Notes under the pieces: generated by a model
Seen by the model: the letters and a program-made list of their open reading frames with translations, nothing else
What the model was told of the DNA's origin: nothing
Database searches by the model: none
From: CBDBIG01 sp965205845 [NCBI: bacterium]
GTDB taxonomy: Bacteria > SAR324
Length of the DNA: 64,000 nucleotides
Assembly: GCA_965205845.1 (NCBI GenBank)
Contig: CBDBIG010000005.1
Span: forward strand, 124,001 to 188,000
Reading direction: 5' to 3'
Program-made: the position numbers and the translations under genes
Part shown: positions 15,235 to 24,369 of the stretch, piece by piece
How the letters are laid out: each line of letters starts with the position of its first letter
Numbering within the stretch: position 1 is the stretch's first letter

Positions 15235-16424
15235 CTTGGCGCAACCGTTTAATCGGCGCAGCCTACAACGGCCAACCTTTTTTTGTGGAGGCGTACAGCG
15301 CCACGGGCGGGCGCCTAACCGATGTTGGCGAAGACGACATCACGCCCGAGCCGATTGCCGCCCACGACTTTGGGCGCGCCCGCGAGCACTACGGCGTGGA
15401 GGCGCTTTTAATCGGTGCAGACTACGACAAAGCCCGCGATTTGTTGCTTACCGAGTTGCGCGCTGGTGGGGTAGGCACTTTGGCCCACCCGCACCTAGGC
15501 ACATTGCAGGTGGTGGTTGCAAAATGGACTCTTGAGGAGAGCGCCGAGGAAGGCGGGCTAGCGCGCATTAGCATCACCTTTGCCGAGGCGGGCGAGGGTG
15601 CCCCCTTAGAGACTGACAGCGCCGCAGGCTTGGCAGCAGCCCAAGGAGCCGCCAACCAGGCAGCCGAGGCGGGGTTTTTGGCAGCCCAAGGAGCCACCAG
15701 CAACGCCGCCCAAGGGGGGTTCTTAGGGCAGGCACAGGGTTTTGGAGGCAACCTGGCGAGGGGGGCAACGGCCTTTCAAAACCAGGCAAACGCCGTTGTG
15801 GGACAGGTGGTGTCGGGCGTGCAGGCTTTCACGGAACCACTGGCCACACTTGCGCGCACCCCCGCAAACTTGGCCGCTGCCGTGTTGGGCGGGGTGGATG
15901 CGATAATTGCCAGCGCGGCCAACGCCCAAAGCGCCTTTGCCTTGCTTTTGCAGGTGATAGCGCGCTTGCTGGGCGATACGCCCCAAGGAGATAGCCCTCA
16001 AGTTAAAGCACAGCGCGCCTGCCAAAGCCTGCTGCTGGTCGGGGCAGTCGGCGAGTTGGCCAACCAAGCCAGCCAAGCCGACTGGGGAAACAACCAAGCT
16101 GCCAGCACTGCCCAAACCACCTTGCTGGGGCGCATGGAGGGGGTTCTGGCCAGTACGGGCGATGCCCAAACCTATCAAGCCCTGCGCAATCTGCAAGCAC
16201 GCGCGGTGCAATCTTTGGCACAGGCGAGCACAGGCTTGCCCCAGGTAAAAACCATTGTGCTTGACGCCGCCGTGCCTTGGCTGGCCTTGGGGCAACGGCT
16301 TTACCCTGATGACCCCGATGTGCCCGCCCGCGCCGATGAAGTGTGGCAGCGAAATATCAGGCGTGCCCCCAATCCATTGTTCATGCCTGGGGGCGTGCCA
16401 TTAGAGTATGTGGATGGGGCTTAA
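15231..16424 (+). CDS. Mu gpN-like DNA circularisation / baseplate protein
   Basis: 397 residues from the ATG at 15231. It opens MTWRNRLIGAAYNGQPFFVE and continues RLTDVGEDDITPEP, ALLIGADYDKARDLLLTEL, GTLAHPHLGTLQV. This is the N-terminal domain of the phage DNA circularisation protein family (Mu gpN). The middle is alanine/glutamine-rich with repeats (AAQGAANQAAEAGFLAAQGA). In Mu, gpN is a tail/baseplate protein that also enters the cell. Synteny before gpP supports the call. Confidence 0.88.
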   Translation: MTWRNRLIGAAYNGQPFFVEAYSATGGRLTDVGEDDITPEPIAAHDFGRAREHYGVEALLIGADYDKARDLLLTELRAGGVGTLAHPHLGTLQVVVAKWTLEESAEEGGLARISITFAEAGEGAPLETDSAAGLAAAQGAANQAAEAGFLAAQGATSNAAQGGFLGQAQGFGGNLARGATAFQNQANAVVGQVVSGVQAFTEPLATLARTPANLAAAVLGGVDAIIASAANAQSAFALLLQVIARLLGDTPQGDSPQVKAQRACQSLLLVGAVGELANQASQADWGNNQAASTAQTTLLGRMEGVLASTGDAQTYQALRNLQARAVQSLAQASTGLPQVKTIVLDAAVPWLALGQRLYPDDPDVPARADEVWQRNIRRAPNPLFMPGGVPLEYVDGA

Positions 16425-16458
16425 AGTTTATTGGAGGGCTTTGCCCTAGAAACACCCA

Positions 16459-16482
16459 CCAAAGGGTTTGTAAACCCTTTGG
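16459..16482. terminator. 11-bp perfect hairpin in the gpN-gpP gap
   Basis: CCAAAGGGTTT (16459-16469) pairs with AAACCCTTTGG (16472-16482) across a 2-nt loop. It lies in the only sizeable gap (16425-16591) of the tail operon. No T-run follows at once, so attenuation, mRNA processing or a simple palindrome are all possible. Confidence 0.4.
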
Positions 16483-16591
16483 AAACCCATGAGGGGGCAA
16501 ATCTTGGCTCCCCAATTTTTTTAACCTCCCCCAGTGGGGCGTGGGGTGAAACCCCAAAAACCCTTTTGGTAAAAAGTTAGAGCAAACAACC

Positions 16592-17626
16592 ATGAACGCG
16601 CACAGCATCACCTTAGAAGTTACTGGCCAGCGCATCACAGGCTGGGCGGGCGGGCGGATTGGCTGGGATTTAAACCAGTTTTGCGGGGATTTTTCTTTGG
16701 CTAGCCGTGGGAATGCCCAAGAACTGCCAAAGGCGGTGCCACTGGGCGCTAAGTGCAAGGTGGCGTTGCACAGCCCTCAAGGTGAGCAGACGGCCTTGGT
16801 GGGGATGATTGATAGCATCAGCCACGAGGTGGCGGCACAGGAGGTGCGCACGGTGGTGGCGGGGCGCAGTGCCAGTGCCGACTTGGTGGACTGTGCGGCC
16901 CCGTTGCAAGCCTGGCAAAACCAAAGCGCCCTCCAAATTGCGCACGCGCTCACCTCGTCCTTTGGCTTGCAGGTGGCAGATAAGGCAGGGCTTAGCGAGC
17001 CCTTTGCCCATTTTGCGACGCGCCCAGGCGAAAGCGTTGCCCAGGCCTTGGTGCGCTTGGCGCGCTTGGGCGGGGCTTGGGTGGGTGACGTAGCGCCCGC
17101 AGGGCACTTGCGCTTTTTTATCCCAGGCAAGGGGCGGGCACCTTATCAATTAAGCCTGCAAAAACACCTGATTAGCACCAGCGCCACCACCAACCGCGCC
17201 CCGCGCTTTGGCCAAGTGCAGGTACTAGGAGAAACACCAGGGGGCAACACGATAGAGGCCCTGGCAATGGATGCGGGGAGCCAAAAAATGCGCAGGCATG
17301 TGCTGCTAGCAGAGGAACCCTGCCTGCCAGCAGCGTTGCAAGCCAGAGCCAACTGGGAGCGCGGGGTGCGCTTGGCCAGTAGCACCAGCGCCACCATAGA
17401 CATGCAGCGCTGGGATGCTTTGGCGCGCTTGCTGCCTGTTGGCGGGCTGGTGCGCTTAAAAGCCAGCCAGGGGGGGCTCAACGGCGATGCCCTGGTGCAA
17501 GGGGTGCGGGTTTTTTTAAGCGAGGAGGGACCTAAATTAAGCATCTACCTCACCCACCCCGCAGCCTACCAAGCCAAGCCAAACCCAAGTGCACTAGCGC
17601 GGCCTTTTTTAATCCGGAGCACCTAG
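16592..17626 (+). CDS. baseplate hub protein, Mu gpP (gp44) family
   Basis: 344 residues. Features of the Mu gp44 family are SITLEVTGQRITGWAGGRI, FSLASRGN, an AGRSASADLVDCAAP block and LRFFIPGKGRAPYQLSLQKH. The family corresponds to the gpD/T4 gp27-like hub that seats the spike. It lies between gpN and gp45, as in Mu. The last residues are followed within 3 bp by the gp45 start. Confidence 0.88.
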   Translation: MNAHSITLEVTGQRITGWAGGRIGWDLNQFCGDFSLASRGNAQELPKAVPLGAKCKVALHSPQGEQTALVGMIDSISHEVAAQEVRTVVAGRSASADLVDCAAPLQAWQNQSALQIAHALTSSFGLQVADKAGLSEPFAHFATRPGESVAQALVRLARLGGAWVGDVAPAGHLRFFIPGKGRAPYQLSLQKHLISTSATTNRAPRFGQVQVLGETPGGNTIEALAMDAGSQKMRRHVLLAEEPCLPAALQARANWERGVRLASSTSATIDMQRWDALARLLPVGGLVRLKASQGGLNGDALVQGVRVFLSEEGPKLSIYLTHPAAYQAKPNPSALARPFLIRST

Positions 17627-17629
17627 GCG

Positions 17630-18085
17630 ATGATAACAGGGTTTAAAAACATGGTGCGCCGTCTGCTCTTGGCGAGGGTTGACAGCCCGAGCAAGGTGCA
17701 AGTGCAAGGCCTTGGGGCCCAAGCGCTAGAGGCCGAGCGCTTTTTGCCTTGGGGGTTTGCCTCACAACCCACAGCTGGCCAGCAAGCGTTGGTGGTGTTT
17801 GTGGGCGGCGCCCAAAGCGCCCCCGTGGCGCTGGGTGAAAGCGCCAAAAGCGCCCCTGCCCTAGCCCAAGGGGAGGTAAAGATTTATGCCCAAGGAGGCG
17901 CCAGCGTCCACTTGAAAGCAGACGGCAATGTGGTGGTGCAACCAGGCGCACAAGGCAAGGTGATGTTAGGCGAGCAAAGCCTTAACCCCATGCAAGGGGT
18001 GGTGACAGGGGAGTGCGTGTGCGCTTTTACAGGCAACCCACACCCCCAAGCCAGCCAAGTGGTGCTGGCCAAAAAGGAGGCCTAA
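17630..18085 (+). CDS. baseplate spike protein, Mu gp45 family
   Basis: 151 residues. It has MVRRLLLARVDSPSKVQVQG, ERFLPWGFASQPTAGQQALV and an OB-fold/beta-helix-like end (VHLKADGNVVVQPGAQGKVMLG). These fit Mu gp45, the trimeric tail spike that pierces the outer membrane. Mu gp45 is about 197 residues, so this copy is short, mainly in the central and C-terminal beta region. Confidence 0.82.
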   Translation: MITGFKNMVRRLLLARVDSPSKVQVQGLGAQALEAERFLPWGFASQPTAGQQALVVFVGGAQSAPVALGESAKSAPALAQGEVKIYAQGGASVHLKADGNVVVQPGAQGKVMLGEQSLNPMQGVVTGECVCAFTGNPHPQASQVVLAKKEA

Positions 18086-18088
18086 CCG

Positions 18089-18280
18089 ATGCCCTTAAAC
18101 GCAACCGTTTTGGCTATGTTGATGAAAGAAAAAATGGACGCCCTGCCCCAAGGCACGGCGGGTGAAGCCAACCTGCAAGCCTTGGCCGAGGCCGTGGTCG
18201 AACACATTCAAAGCGAAGCCGAGGTGGTTGTGCAAGGGGTGCAAACAGGGGGCGGAGCAGCCACGGGGAGGATCACATGA
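18089..18280 (+). CDS. small conserved baseplate-operon protein
   Basis: 63 residues: MPLNATVLAMLMKEKMDALP, then LQALAEAVVEHIQSEAEVVV and a Gly/Thr-rich end. The protein at 20857-21117 in the right element starts MPLNKAALVSEL and has the same layout. Both follow their spike gene, which supports a real small structural or assembly gene. Function unknown. Its end overlaps gp46 by 4 bp. Confidence 0.6.
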   Translation: MPLNATVLAMLMKEKMDALPQGTAGEANLQALAEAVVEHIQSEAEVVVQGVQTGGGAATGRIT

Positions 18281-18681
18281 AAGACATTGCACTAAAATGG
18301 AAGAACGGGGTGGCAGATATTGCCCTCGATGCGGGCGACATCGCCTTGGATAACGGCCTTGAGAGCGCCGTTATCATCAGCCTATTTGGCGATGGGCTTG
18401 CCAGCCCTAGCGCTACCTTGCCCGATGGCGCCACCAACCGCCGCGGCTGGTGGGGTGGATGTAGCGGCAGTGGCCTTTGGCAACACACCCGCGCCAAAAA
18501 CACCCAGGCCAATGCTCTTGCCCTCGCCGATGAAGCCCGCCGAGCCCTAGCATGGCTCACCAAAGACGGCCTCGCCACCAGTTTGGAAGTGGAAGCGGTG
18601 AGGCAAGCAGGGCAGATTGCCTTGCAGGTGCGTGTAAAGGGCGTTGCAAGCGCGTTTAAAGGAGGTTTGTATGCCGTTTAA
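18277..18681 (+). CDS. Mu gp46-like baseplate wedge protein
   Basis: 134 residues with the gp46 family pattern: LDNGLESAVIISLFGD near residue 30, then DGATNRRGWWGGCSGSGLWQ and LADEARRALAWLTKDGLA. The family is the gp25/gpW-like wedge component. It overlaps the small gene before it and its end overlaps the gp47 start (18671) by 11 bp. Confidence 0.88.
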   Translation: MKDIALKWKNGVADIALDAGDIALDNGLESAVIISLFGDGLASPSATLPDGATNRRGWWGGCSGSGLWQHTRAKNTQANALALADEARRALAWLTKDGLATSLEVEAVRQAGQIALQVRVKGVASAFKGGLYAV

Positions 18682-19333
18682 AATCCCCAGCCTTGGCGAT
18701 TTACGCGCCCGCAGCCGTGGTGATATGGAAGCCGCGTTGCCAGGGGTTTCTGCCCAACAGGCGAGCATGGCGCAAACCTTGGCAGACAGCCACGCTGCCG
18801 CCATGCGCGGGCTTTACCTCCACCAACAAACCCTAGCCCAAGACCTCTTCCCCGACACCGCCCAAGCAGACGCCCTTGAACGCTGGGCAGGCATTTGGGG
18901 TGTCACCCGCACCCCGGCAGCCAGGGCAGTCGGTCAAGTGGTGTTTCAAGGTCAAGCAGGCGCTTGGGTGCCCCTTGGCTTAGGCTTGCAAAGCCAGCGC
19001 AACCAAACCTACACCACCAGCCAAAGCGGGGTGCTGGCCACCAACGGGCAAGCGACCCTCGCCGTGCGTGCTGATAAAGGCGGGGCGGCAGGCAACCTAG
19101 CAACAGGTAGCACGCTCACCCTAAGCAGCACCGTGCTCGGGGTTGAACCCGAGGCAAGGGTCGCAACAGGCGGGCTTGTCGGTGGCGCACCCCAAGAGAC
19201 GGATGATGCCCTGCGCGCACGCCTGCTGGCACGCATTCGCGCCCAAGAACGCCTTGGCAGCGTAGCCGACTACAAAGCCTGGGCTTTGGGCCGTCCCTGG
19301 CGTTGATCGCGCCTGGGCTTTTGCCCATTACGG
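18671..19333 (+). pseudogene. baseplate J (Mu gp47), frameshifted and truncated
   Basis: Starts MPFKIPSLGDLRARSRGDME after an AAAGGAGG. It runs as a baseplate J protein: AGIWGVTRTPA, then ETDDALRARLLARIRAQ and GSVADYKAWALG. An extra C near 19290 shifts the frame and gives a stop at 19306. In the other frame VPGVDRAWAFAHYGG continues a few codons further. At 19334 it meets the duplicated tail fibre segment, so about 150 C-terminal residues are lost. Confidence 0.82.
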
Positions 19334-19588
19334 GGGCGAACCCCCATTGGGGCCGGGCAAGGGGAAGGCTTAACGCTGCGGGCGTTGGGCATACAAGGCG
19401 GGGATGAGGAAATGCAGGAGCATAGGCACTCATATCAGATTGGGGATCGTCCAGTAAACGGGGGAACCCGATCTTACGTGGGGTGGGAAGATGTACCTTA
19501 TGGGCCACTTTACACTGACAACTACGGACTAGGCCAAAGCGGGAACATGCAGCCCTACCTGCCGCTTCACTACATCATCAAAACTTAA
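19334..19588 (+). pseudogene. 3' fragment of tail fibre gene
   Basis: Reads GAGQGEGLTLRALGIQGGDE and ends NMQPYLPLHYIIKT, matching the C-terminus of the intact fibre at 25011-26426 with a few changes (YQIGDRPVNGGTRS against YPIGGRPVNGGILS). No start codon or fibre shaft precedes it. The fragment was brought in by the inverted duplication. The differences cluster in the receptor-facing tip, which may be meaningful. Confidence 0.85.
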
Positions 19589-19600
19589 AAAGGCTTTTTT

Positions 19601-19996
19601 ATGGAACTCATCATTACCCAAAGCACGATTACCCTCGGCGAATACACGGCCAGTTTAGCCGACTTTGCCCAAGACTACGGCCAGCGAGCCCCAGCCCCTG
19701 CGCATCCCGACAGTGCCCGTTCCTATCATCGAGGCGTGCGCCACGCATCCCACACCAAGCACGGGCAAACCGCTGGCGGGCCACTGGTTTGGGCCCAAGG
19801 CGATGCCATCATTGCAGCCCTGCCCACACTGCTTGCCAAGCAAAAAGCAAGAGAAGACGCGGCACAGGTTGCCTACGAAGCCGAGCAAGCAGCGAGGGAG
19901 GCAAGCCAAGCCGAGCAAGGGGCAAGCCAAGCCGAGCAACAAAGCCGCCAAGAACAGGGGCAAGAACAGGGGCAAGAACAAGGCGGGGATGCTTAA
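19601..19996 (+). CDS. tail fibre assembly-like protein, left copy
   Basis: 131 residues. It opens MELIITQSTITLGEYTASLA and ends in a Gln/Glu-rich tail with repeated EASQAEQGASQAEQ and GQEQ units. It follows the fibre 3' end, the usual place for a fibre chaperone. I cannot assign a family. The protein at 24602-24997 is nearly identical (one lysine and a few other changes). Intact in both copies. Confidence 0.6.
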   Translation: MELIITQSTITLGEYTASLADFAQDYGQRAPAPAHPDSARSYHRGVRHASHTKHGQTAGGPLVWAQGDAIIAALPTLLAKQKAREDAAQVAYEAEQAAREASQAEQGASQAEQQSRQEQGQEQGQEQGGDA

Positions 19997-20008
19997 AGGA
20001 AGTAAATC

Positions 20009-20806
20009 ATGAAAAGTTTTTTTAGTCGGAAAGGTGGCAAGCGTCTGCTTGCAAAAAGGCTGGCGGGTATCATTGATGCCGTGCCACACACATGCTATTG
20101 CGAGCCCTTTATGGGCGCAGCCCACGTCTTTTTTGCGCGCAATCGCGAGCGCACTATTTCTGAAGTGCTAAACGATATCGACGGCGAATTGGTGAACCTA
20201 TTTCGCGTGCTTAAATACCACAAGGAGGCGTTTTTGCAGGGCTTGGAATGGGGGGTCTACGCGCGGGAGGTATTTGAAAACCTCCAAAAACAAGACCCCC
20301 AAACTTTGACCGACATCCAGCGTGCCCAACGCTTTTATTGCCTGCACAAAATGTCTTTTGCCAGCGAAACTAGACAGTTTGGCTACTCAAAAAAACAGCC
20401 GCCACCCAACCTTCAACCCCTAAAAATCCTTTAAGCAAGCCCACGCGGCCCTGCAAAGGGTGCATCTTGAGTGCAAACCTTGGCCAAGATGTGCTCACCC
20501 GCTACGATTCAAAAAACACCCCCTTCTACCTCGACCCACCCCACCACGGGCACGAAAACGACGATGGCAAGGTTTTTTGTTGAGCGAGACTTTGAAAGTC
20601 TCGCAACGGTTAAAGGGCAAGGCAGGTTTCTCCTGAGCATCAACGACACACCGCAGATACGCACGTGGTTTAAAAACATGGCCTGCTACATCATGAAAAC
20701 CCATTACACCACGGGCTTGTATGCTGTTGTCGGGAAAAAACAGGTACGCGAATTGCTACACACAAACTTAGCACCTGAGGCCATGAAAACCGTAAAAGTG
20801 GCATAG
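20009..20806 (+). pseudogene. phage DNA adenine methylase (Dam-like), multiple frameshifts
   Basis: The 5' part is in frame: KRLLAKRLAGIIDAVPHTCYCEPFMGAAHVFFAR, which holds the EPF.G SAM-binding motif, then ISEVLNDIDGELVNLFR. A stop at 20434 follows. The middle (RYDSKNTPFYLDPPHHGHEN, with DPPH where DPPY is usual) and the end (GRFLLSINDTPQIRTWF...THYTTGLYAVVGKKQV) are in other frames. At least two shifts occur, so no methylase is made. Related fragments lie at 24370, 37690 and 40066. Confidence 0.8.
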
Positions 20807-20856
20807 AAAAGGAGGTAAATTGCGGATACTTTGAAGCACTATCCCCAGCTAAACCC

Positions 20857-21117
20857 TTATGCAAAAAACATGCCGAAATAAAGAGACCCCAGAATGACCA
20901 GTGGCAAAGCATGTGGCCCAAAGTGGCAAAGCAAGTGTCCCGCTACACCCGTGCCGGGTCCTGCGGGTGTGCTCACGGTGACCGTGGCGGTTTGGATGTA
21001 GGCATCAACGGCATTGGCGAGTTCTTGGGCCACTTGTGCTTGGGTTTTTGTGCCCGTTTGCCCTGCTTCAAAAATGCGGGTGAGTTCACTAACCAACGCT
21101 GCTTTGTTCAAGGGCAT
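20857..21117 (-). CDS. small baseplate-operon protein of right element
   Basis: 86 residues. The first about 60 (MPLNKAALVSELTRIFEAGQ ... VDAYIQTATVTVSTPAGPG) resemble the left-element protein at 18089-18280. The last about 25 residues (LCHFGPHALPLVILGSLYFG) look unlike the rest and may result from truncation at the meeting point of the two elements. It is the last gene of the reverse tail operon, 3 bp after the spike gene. Confidence 0.5.
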   Translation of the reverse strand: MPLNKAALVSELTRIFEAGQTGTKTQAQVAQELANAVDAYIQTATVTVSTPAGPGTGVAGHLLCHFGPHALPLVILGSLYFGMFFA

Positions 21118-21120
21118 GGT

Positions 21121-22053
21121 TTACTCCTTCAAGGTGGCCAGTTTGGTTTGGGTGGCAAGGTAGTCGGGGTTGTTGTTGGGCGGGGTTGTGGGACCAACGC
21201 CGGTTCCATGGGTTTCACTTTGTAAAGCGGTGAGAACGTCATGCAAGATTGTGATGAGTTCTGCTACGGGTGTCCCCGCTTTCAAGCGTCCTTGAGCAGT
21301 GATTTCAATGCTTGCCAGGGGTGTTTTTGTGGCAACGCTTTCGCCTGCAATGGTGTTGGCCGCCCTCCCTGCGAGCACAGTATGATCACCCCCCACAGCG
21401 TGCTCTGCGCTCCCTAGGGTTGCTTGACGCAGGTCGCCCCCCGTGCTTACGACCCTGCTTCCCAACACGCTGGCGCTGCTGCTGCCTGCCACTTTGAGGC
21501 TGGCATCGCCTTCAATGGTGAGGTCTGCTTTCCCTGTGGTTGTTTTAAGTACCTGGGTTTGGAGGGTTGCGCTGTGGGCGTCTAAAGAAATATTGGCGGG
21601 GCTGCAAAGGTCGACGCGGCCATCACTCCCAAAGCGCAGTTGTGCCCCTGATGTATGGGAAATGGCAATTTCCCCCGTTTTTAAGGCGGGAATGGGCGAA
21701 CTGGAGCCTGTGGCGTAAAGGGCTGTGATGTAGGGTGCATGGGGGTTCCCATTGGCAAAAGCGAGGATCACATGGGTTCCAAGGTCGGGCAGGGCATAAA
21801 AGCCTGTGCCGTTTCCAGCCCCTGGAACGGGCAAAGGGACGTCCTGCAAAACGGGGGCGTTTTTATCGGGCTGGCCTTTGGCATTGAGCAATTGGACATC
21901 GGCGGCATAGCGTGGCAAAAAGGCATCGCCTAAGGTTTCTTCCTGGGGCGGTTCAGGTATCCCAACCACGCGTCCGAGGCGTGGCGCATAGTGCTGTGGA
22001 AAACCAGGGAAGGCACGCCGCATCCACTTTTGAAAGGCCATGAGCGAAAACAT
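21121..22053 (-). CDS. baseplate spike / gpV-like protein, right element
   Basis: 310 residues from the ATG at 22053, just behind the preceding stop. An OB-fold-like N-terminus reads HYAPRLGRVVGIPEPPQEE...VLQDVPLPVPGAGNG, then LGTHVILAFANGNPHAPYIT. A repetitive beta-strand region follows (LTIEGDASLKVAGSSSASVLG, VVSTGGDLRQATLG, AVGGDHTVLAG). This is the gpV/T4 gp5-like spike layout. It is longer than the Mu gp45 homologue at 17630 and of a different type. Confidence 0.78.
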   Translation of the reverse strand: MFSLMAFQKWMRRAFPGFPQHYAPRLGRVVGIPEPPQEETLGDAFLPRYAADVQLLNAKGQPDKNAPVLQDVPLPVPGAGNGTGFYALPDLGTHVILAFANGNPHAPYITALYATGSSSPIPALKTGEIAISHTSGAQLRFGSDGRVDLCSPANISLDAHSATLQTQVLKTTTGKADLTIEGDASLKVAGSSSASVLGSRVVSTGGDLRQATLGSAEHAVGGDHTVLAGRAANTIAGESVATKTPLASIEITAQGRLKAGTPVAELITILHDVLTALQSETHGTGVGPTTPPNNNPDYLATQTKLATLKE

Positions 22054-22054
22054 A

Positions 22055-22768
22055 TTACCACTGCAACTCGGTGTGGGGTGGGAAGTGGAGCACGCGGACA
22101 ATGCGGCGCACGGTGCCGTTGAGCGCGAGGCGCATGCCTGGACGCCAATGAGGATTTGCAACCATGCGTAAGCGTCCGTCGGGCTGATGGCGCCCAATCA
22201 GTGCTCTGGGCACGCTTAAGGCCCTCCCATAAAAGGGGGTGTGCTGGCGTTGCCCCCAAAACACGCGCCCATCGGGGAGGGCCCACCAGCCGGCGTCCTC
22301 AATCCCCCATGCATGGCACATCGAATCCAATGCTTCGCGCCCGCTACCCAAAGAAACAAAGCGCGGGACACGCTGGGTAAGGTAGGGGGCTTTTTGAGGA
22401 AGGAGCAAGGGGAGCCCACACGCCCCTTCGACCTTGCGAAGGACATCGGCTGGGGTGGGGGCGTAGAGTGAAAGGTGCGCAGGCAAATCCAAGGCTGCAG
22501 CCGCACAACGCCCCGTGAACTGCGCCTCGTCGCCATCCAAGCGGAGCACATCGGCCAGCACGCCCATAAACACTTGTACCAAAGGCTCTTTTGTGTCTGC
22601 GAGGCCAAGGGCAATCCGCAAAGGGATCCCAAGGGTTGGCAAGGCTTTTTCCCTTCCCCAGTGGGTGCGCAGTTCTGCCAAGCCCACCGCGTGTTCACCG
22701 AGGGCTATTTGGGAAGTGTTTGCCTGGAATGCTTCCCCCGCAAGGGTAATCAAGGTTTCGATACGCAT
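22055..22768 (-). CDS. probable baseplate hub protein, right element
   Basis: 237 residues, immediately upstream of the spike gene. Segments such as LGIPLRIALGLADTKEPLVQ, APTPADVLRKVEGACGLPLL, WWALPDGRVFWGQRQHTPFYGR and PHWRPGMRLALNG suggest a gpD/gp27-like hub. I do not recognise a named family and rely on order and composition. It sits 10 bp after the preceding gene. Confidence 0.55.
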   Translation of the reverse strand: MRIETLITLAGEAFQANTSQIALGEHAVGLAELRTHWGREKALPTLGIPLRIALGLADTKEPLVQVFMGVLADVLRLDGDEAQFTGRCAAAALDLPAHLSLYAPTPADVLRKVEGACGLPLLLPQKAPYLTQRVPRFVSLGSGREALDSMCHAWGIEDAGWWALPDGRVFWGQRQHTPFYGRALSVPRALIGRHQPDGRLRMVANPHWRPGMRLALNGTVRRIVRVLHFPPHTELQW

Positions 22769-22778
22769 CTTTTAAGGG

Positions 22779-23417
22779 TTACTCTTTCCCATCTTGTCCA
22801 AAGATGAATGTTAATGTTTTGGCTGCGTAATGCTCGAGATCTTCAAGGAATGGGGACAAGGGTACGTTTTCCTGTGCATCTGCCTTTTGCCCAGCAGGTG
22901 TGGTCGCACCCGCGGAGGTGTTGCCAGGGGAGGTCTGTTTTGCAACGGGGGGCGGTTTAGAGCGTTCTTCAGAAGTTGCGGGCACTCCGCCCCCCGCAAT
23001 GAATTGGGCGTTTACTTCCCATGCATGCAGGTTTTGAGCTTGGACAATCCCAAGTTCCCCAAAAAAACGCACCTCGTGAACGGCCATGTTTTGGGTGAGG
23101 GGGTGAAAGATTTGATAAGACACGGGGGTCTTGCCCTTGCTTGCTATGGAACGCTGATGTAAACGGCGTAAAAAGCCGAGGGCCTCCTCACCTGTACGGG
23201 TTTTTTCTTCCAAGGGGATTGGTTCACGCCAAGGGATAATGCAAGTAAAGGACAACACGGGTGCTTTCCAGCCTAATGCTGATTGAGCTCCTGTGCTGTT
23301 GGCACCGCTGATGTCGGTGTGGGCAATCTCGGTTTTAAGTCCGAGGGTGTGCTGCACCCCTGGCATTGGGAAGGGGGTTTGTTCGCCCTCGTTTTTGAGG
23401 TAAACCTGGGTATCCAT
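22779..23417 (-). CDS. tail/baseplate structural protein, right element
   Basis: 212 residues from the ATG at 23417, one base after the previous stop. It contains GVQHTLGLKTEIAHTDISGANSTG, then PVLSFTCIIPWREPIPLEE and VRFFGELGIVQAQNLHAWEV. The last part looks like the LysM-adaptor/gpU-like proteins that join tail parts. The C-terminus is Pro/Thr/Ala-rich. The assignment as baseplate complex protein comes from synteny. Confidence 0.5.
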   Translation of the reverse strand: MDTQVYLKNEGEQTPFPMPGVQHTLGLKTEIAHTDISGANSTGAQSALGWKAPVLSFTCIIPWREPIPLEEKTRTGEEALGFLRRLHQRSIASKGKTPVSYQIFHPLTQNMAVHEVRFFGELGIVQAQNLHAWEVNAQFIAGGGVPATSEERSKPPPVAKQTSPGNTSAGATTPAGQKADAQENVPLSPFLEDLEHYAAKTLTFIFGQDGKE

Positions 23418-23418
23418 G

Positions 23419-24369
23419 TTAGACAAATACCTTTGCTAAAGGGGTTAAGACGCCGCTTGATGCCACGAGGCAGACCGCAGCGCAAAAAGCCTGCTCCGTT
23501 TGAGGTGCGCCCTTGGAGTGCAACAGGGCATCACGCAGCCCTTGTGCCCCCGCCAAATCTTTTGCATGGAGCACGTACGCCCCTGCGCCTAGGACGCCCC
23601 CTGTAAACAGTTGGGATGCCTCCTCAAGACGCGAATGCAGCAAACCCACTTGACGCCGCTTGGAGGCCACCAAGGCTTGAAAAACGGCAATGCTGTCTTG
23701 AGTGCCAACCGTGGTGCTGTTGGCAAGGTTAAGCGGCCCTTGCAAGCTTTGAGATACCCTCTCAAGGGCTGGCAAGGCCTGCGCTAAACGGGCTTGTTGC
23801 CAATTGGGGGGGCGGCTCGCCCTTTGAGGTTGGATGTAGCGTTTCTCGGTTAGCGTAAAGGCTTGTTTAACCCGCCTTACTGCCATGGCAAATTGACTTA
23901 AACCCAGCAGGGCATTTAGCGTTTCGAGGCTGCTGGCAAACAGGGCAGGACTGGCAGCCCCAAGAGTAATGCACAACATCTCGAGGGGGCTGTTTACCCC
24001 TTGCTTTGGGCGTTGGTCATCGCCTGTATCCACCAGAGAGTCACTTAGTACTTGGCGTAAAACGGGGTGCGGCAGGCTCTTAAATGCTCCCTCGCGATCT
24101 CCCACCCCCGGCGTCCATGGATGCAGAGCCAGATGATACACCCGAGGATTAAGCAGGGCGTCTGCAAAGGCACGGGTTTGGGTAAGGAGCGCATTGGCTG
24201 CATTGGCTGCTGGATTGGCCGTACTTTGGAGCAAAGCACCTGCCACACCAAGACCCGTTTCAACCGTATCGAGGGTATTTTCTAAAACCGCACCCGCGCT
24301 GCTGGTTGCCGTTGCCAGGATGGTTAGTGCACTGGGCGTACGTGGGTTTAAGGGTTGCCATGTTTTCAT
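23419..24369 (-). CDS. unknown phage tail-operon protein (316 aa)
   Basis: Alanine/leucine-rich, mainly helical. It starts MKTWQPLNPRTPSALTILAT and contains SPLEMLCITLGAASPALFASS and a central LTEKRYIQPQR. It is located between the fibre-assembly/dam remnant and baseplate genes on the same strand, with the next start one base after its stop. No family recognised. Likely a structural or assembly protein of the contractile tail. Its start codon overlaps the end of the dam fragment. Confidence 0.5.
   Translation of the reverse strand: MKTWQPLNPRTPSALTILATATSSAGAVLENTLDTVETGLGVAGALLQSTANPAANAANALLTQTRAFADALLNPRVYHLALHPWTPGVGDREGAFKSLPHPVLRQVLSDSLVDTGDDQRPKQGVNSPLEMLCITLGAASPALFASSLETLNALLGLSQFAMAVRRVKQAFTLTEKRYIQPQRASRPPNWQQARLAQALPALERVSQSLQGPLNLANSTTVGTQDSIAVFQALVASKRRQVGLLHSRLEEASQLFTGGVLGAGAYVLHAKDLAGAQGLRDALLHSKGAPQTEQAFCAAVCLVASSGVLTPLAKVFV

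Larger units (their letters stand above)
19334..20024. repeat. inner inverted repeat, left copy
   Basis: 691 bp, repeated inverted at 24574-25264 with few differences. It begins GGGCGAACCCCCATTGGGG and includes the tail-fibre 3' end, the fibre-assembly-like gene and the first codons of a dam gene. It brackets 20025-24573. Recombination between the copies would place the right element's hub and spike genes on the forward strand behind the left tail module. Confidence 0.88.
3334..20856 (+). mobile_element. left Mu-like prophage, capsid-less
   Basis: Regulatory switch, MuA, MuF-toxin and Mu-type tail genes in Mu order and orientation. Deletions removed MuB to terminase/portal, and the major capsid region. 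Several genes are frameshifted. The right end is not certain: it meets the right element near 20.8 kb. Mu end sequences and 5-bp target duplications could not be identified by eye. Confidence 0.8.

Noticed and set aside
20009-20434. Functional short Dam methylase.
   Set aside because: It stops before the DPPY motif, and the rest of the gene lies in other frames.
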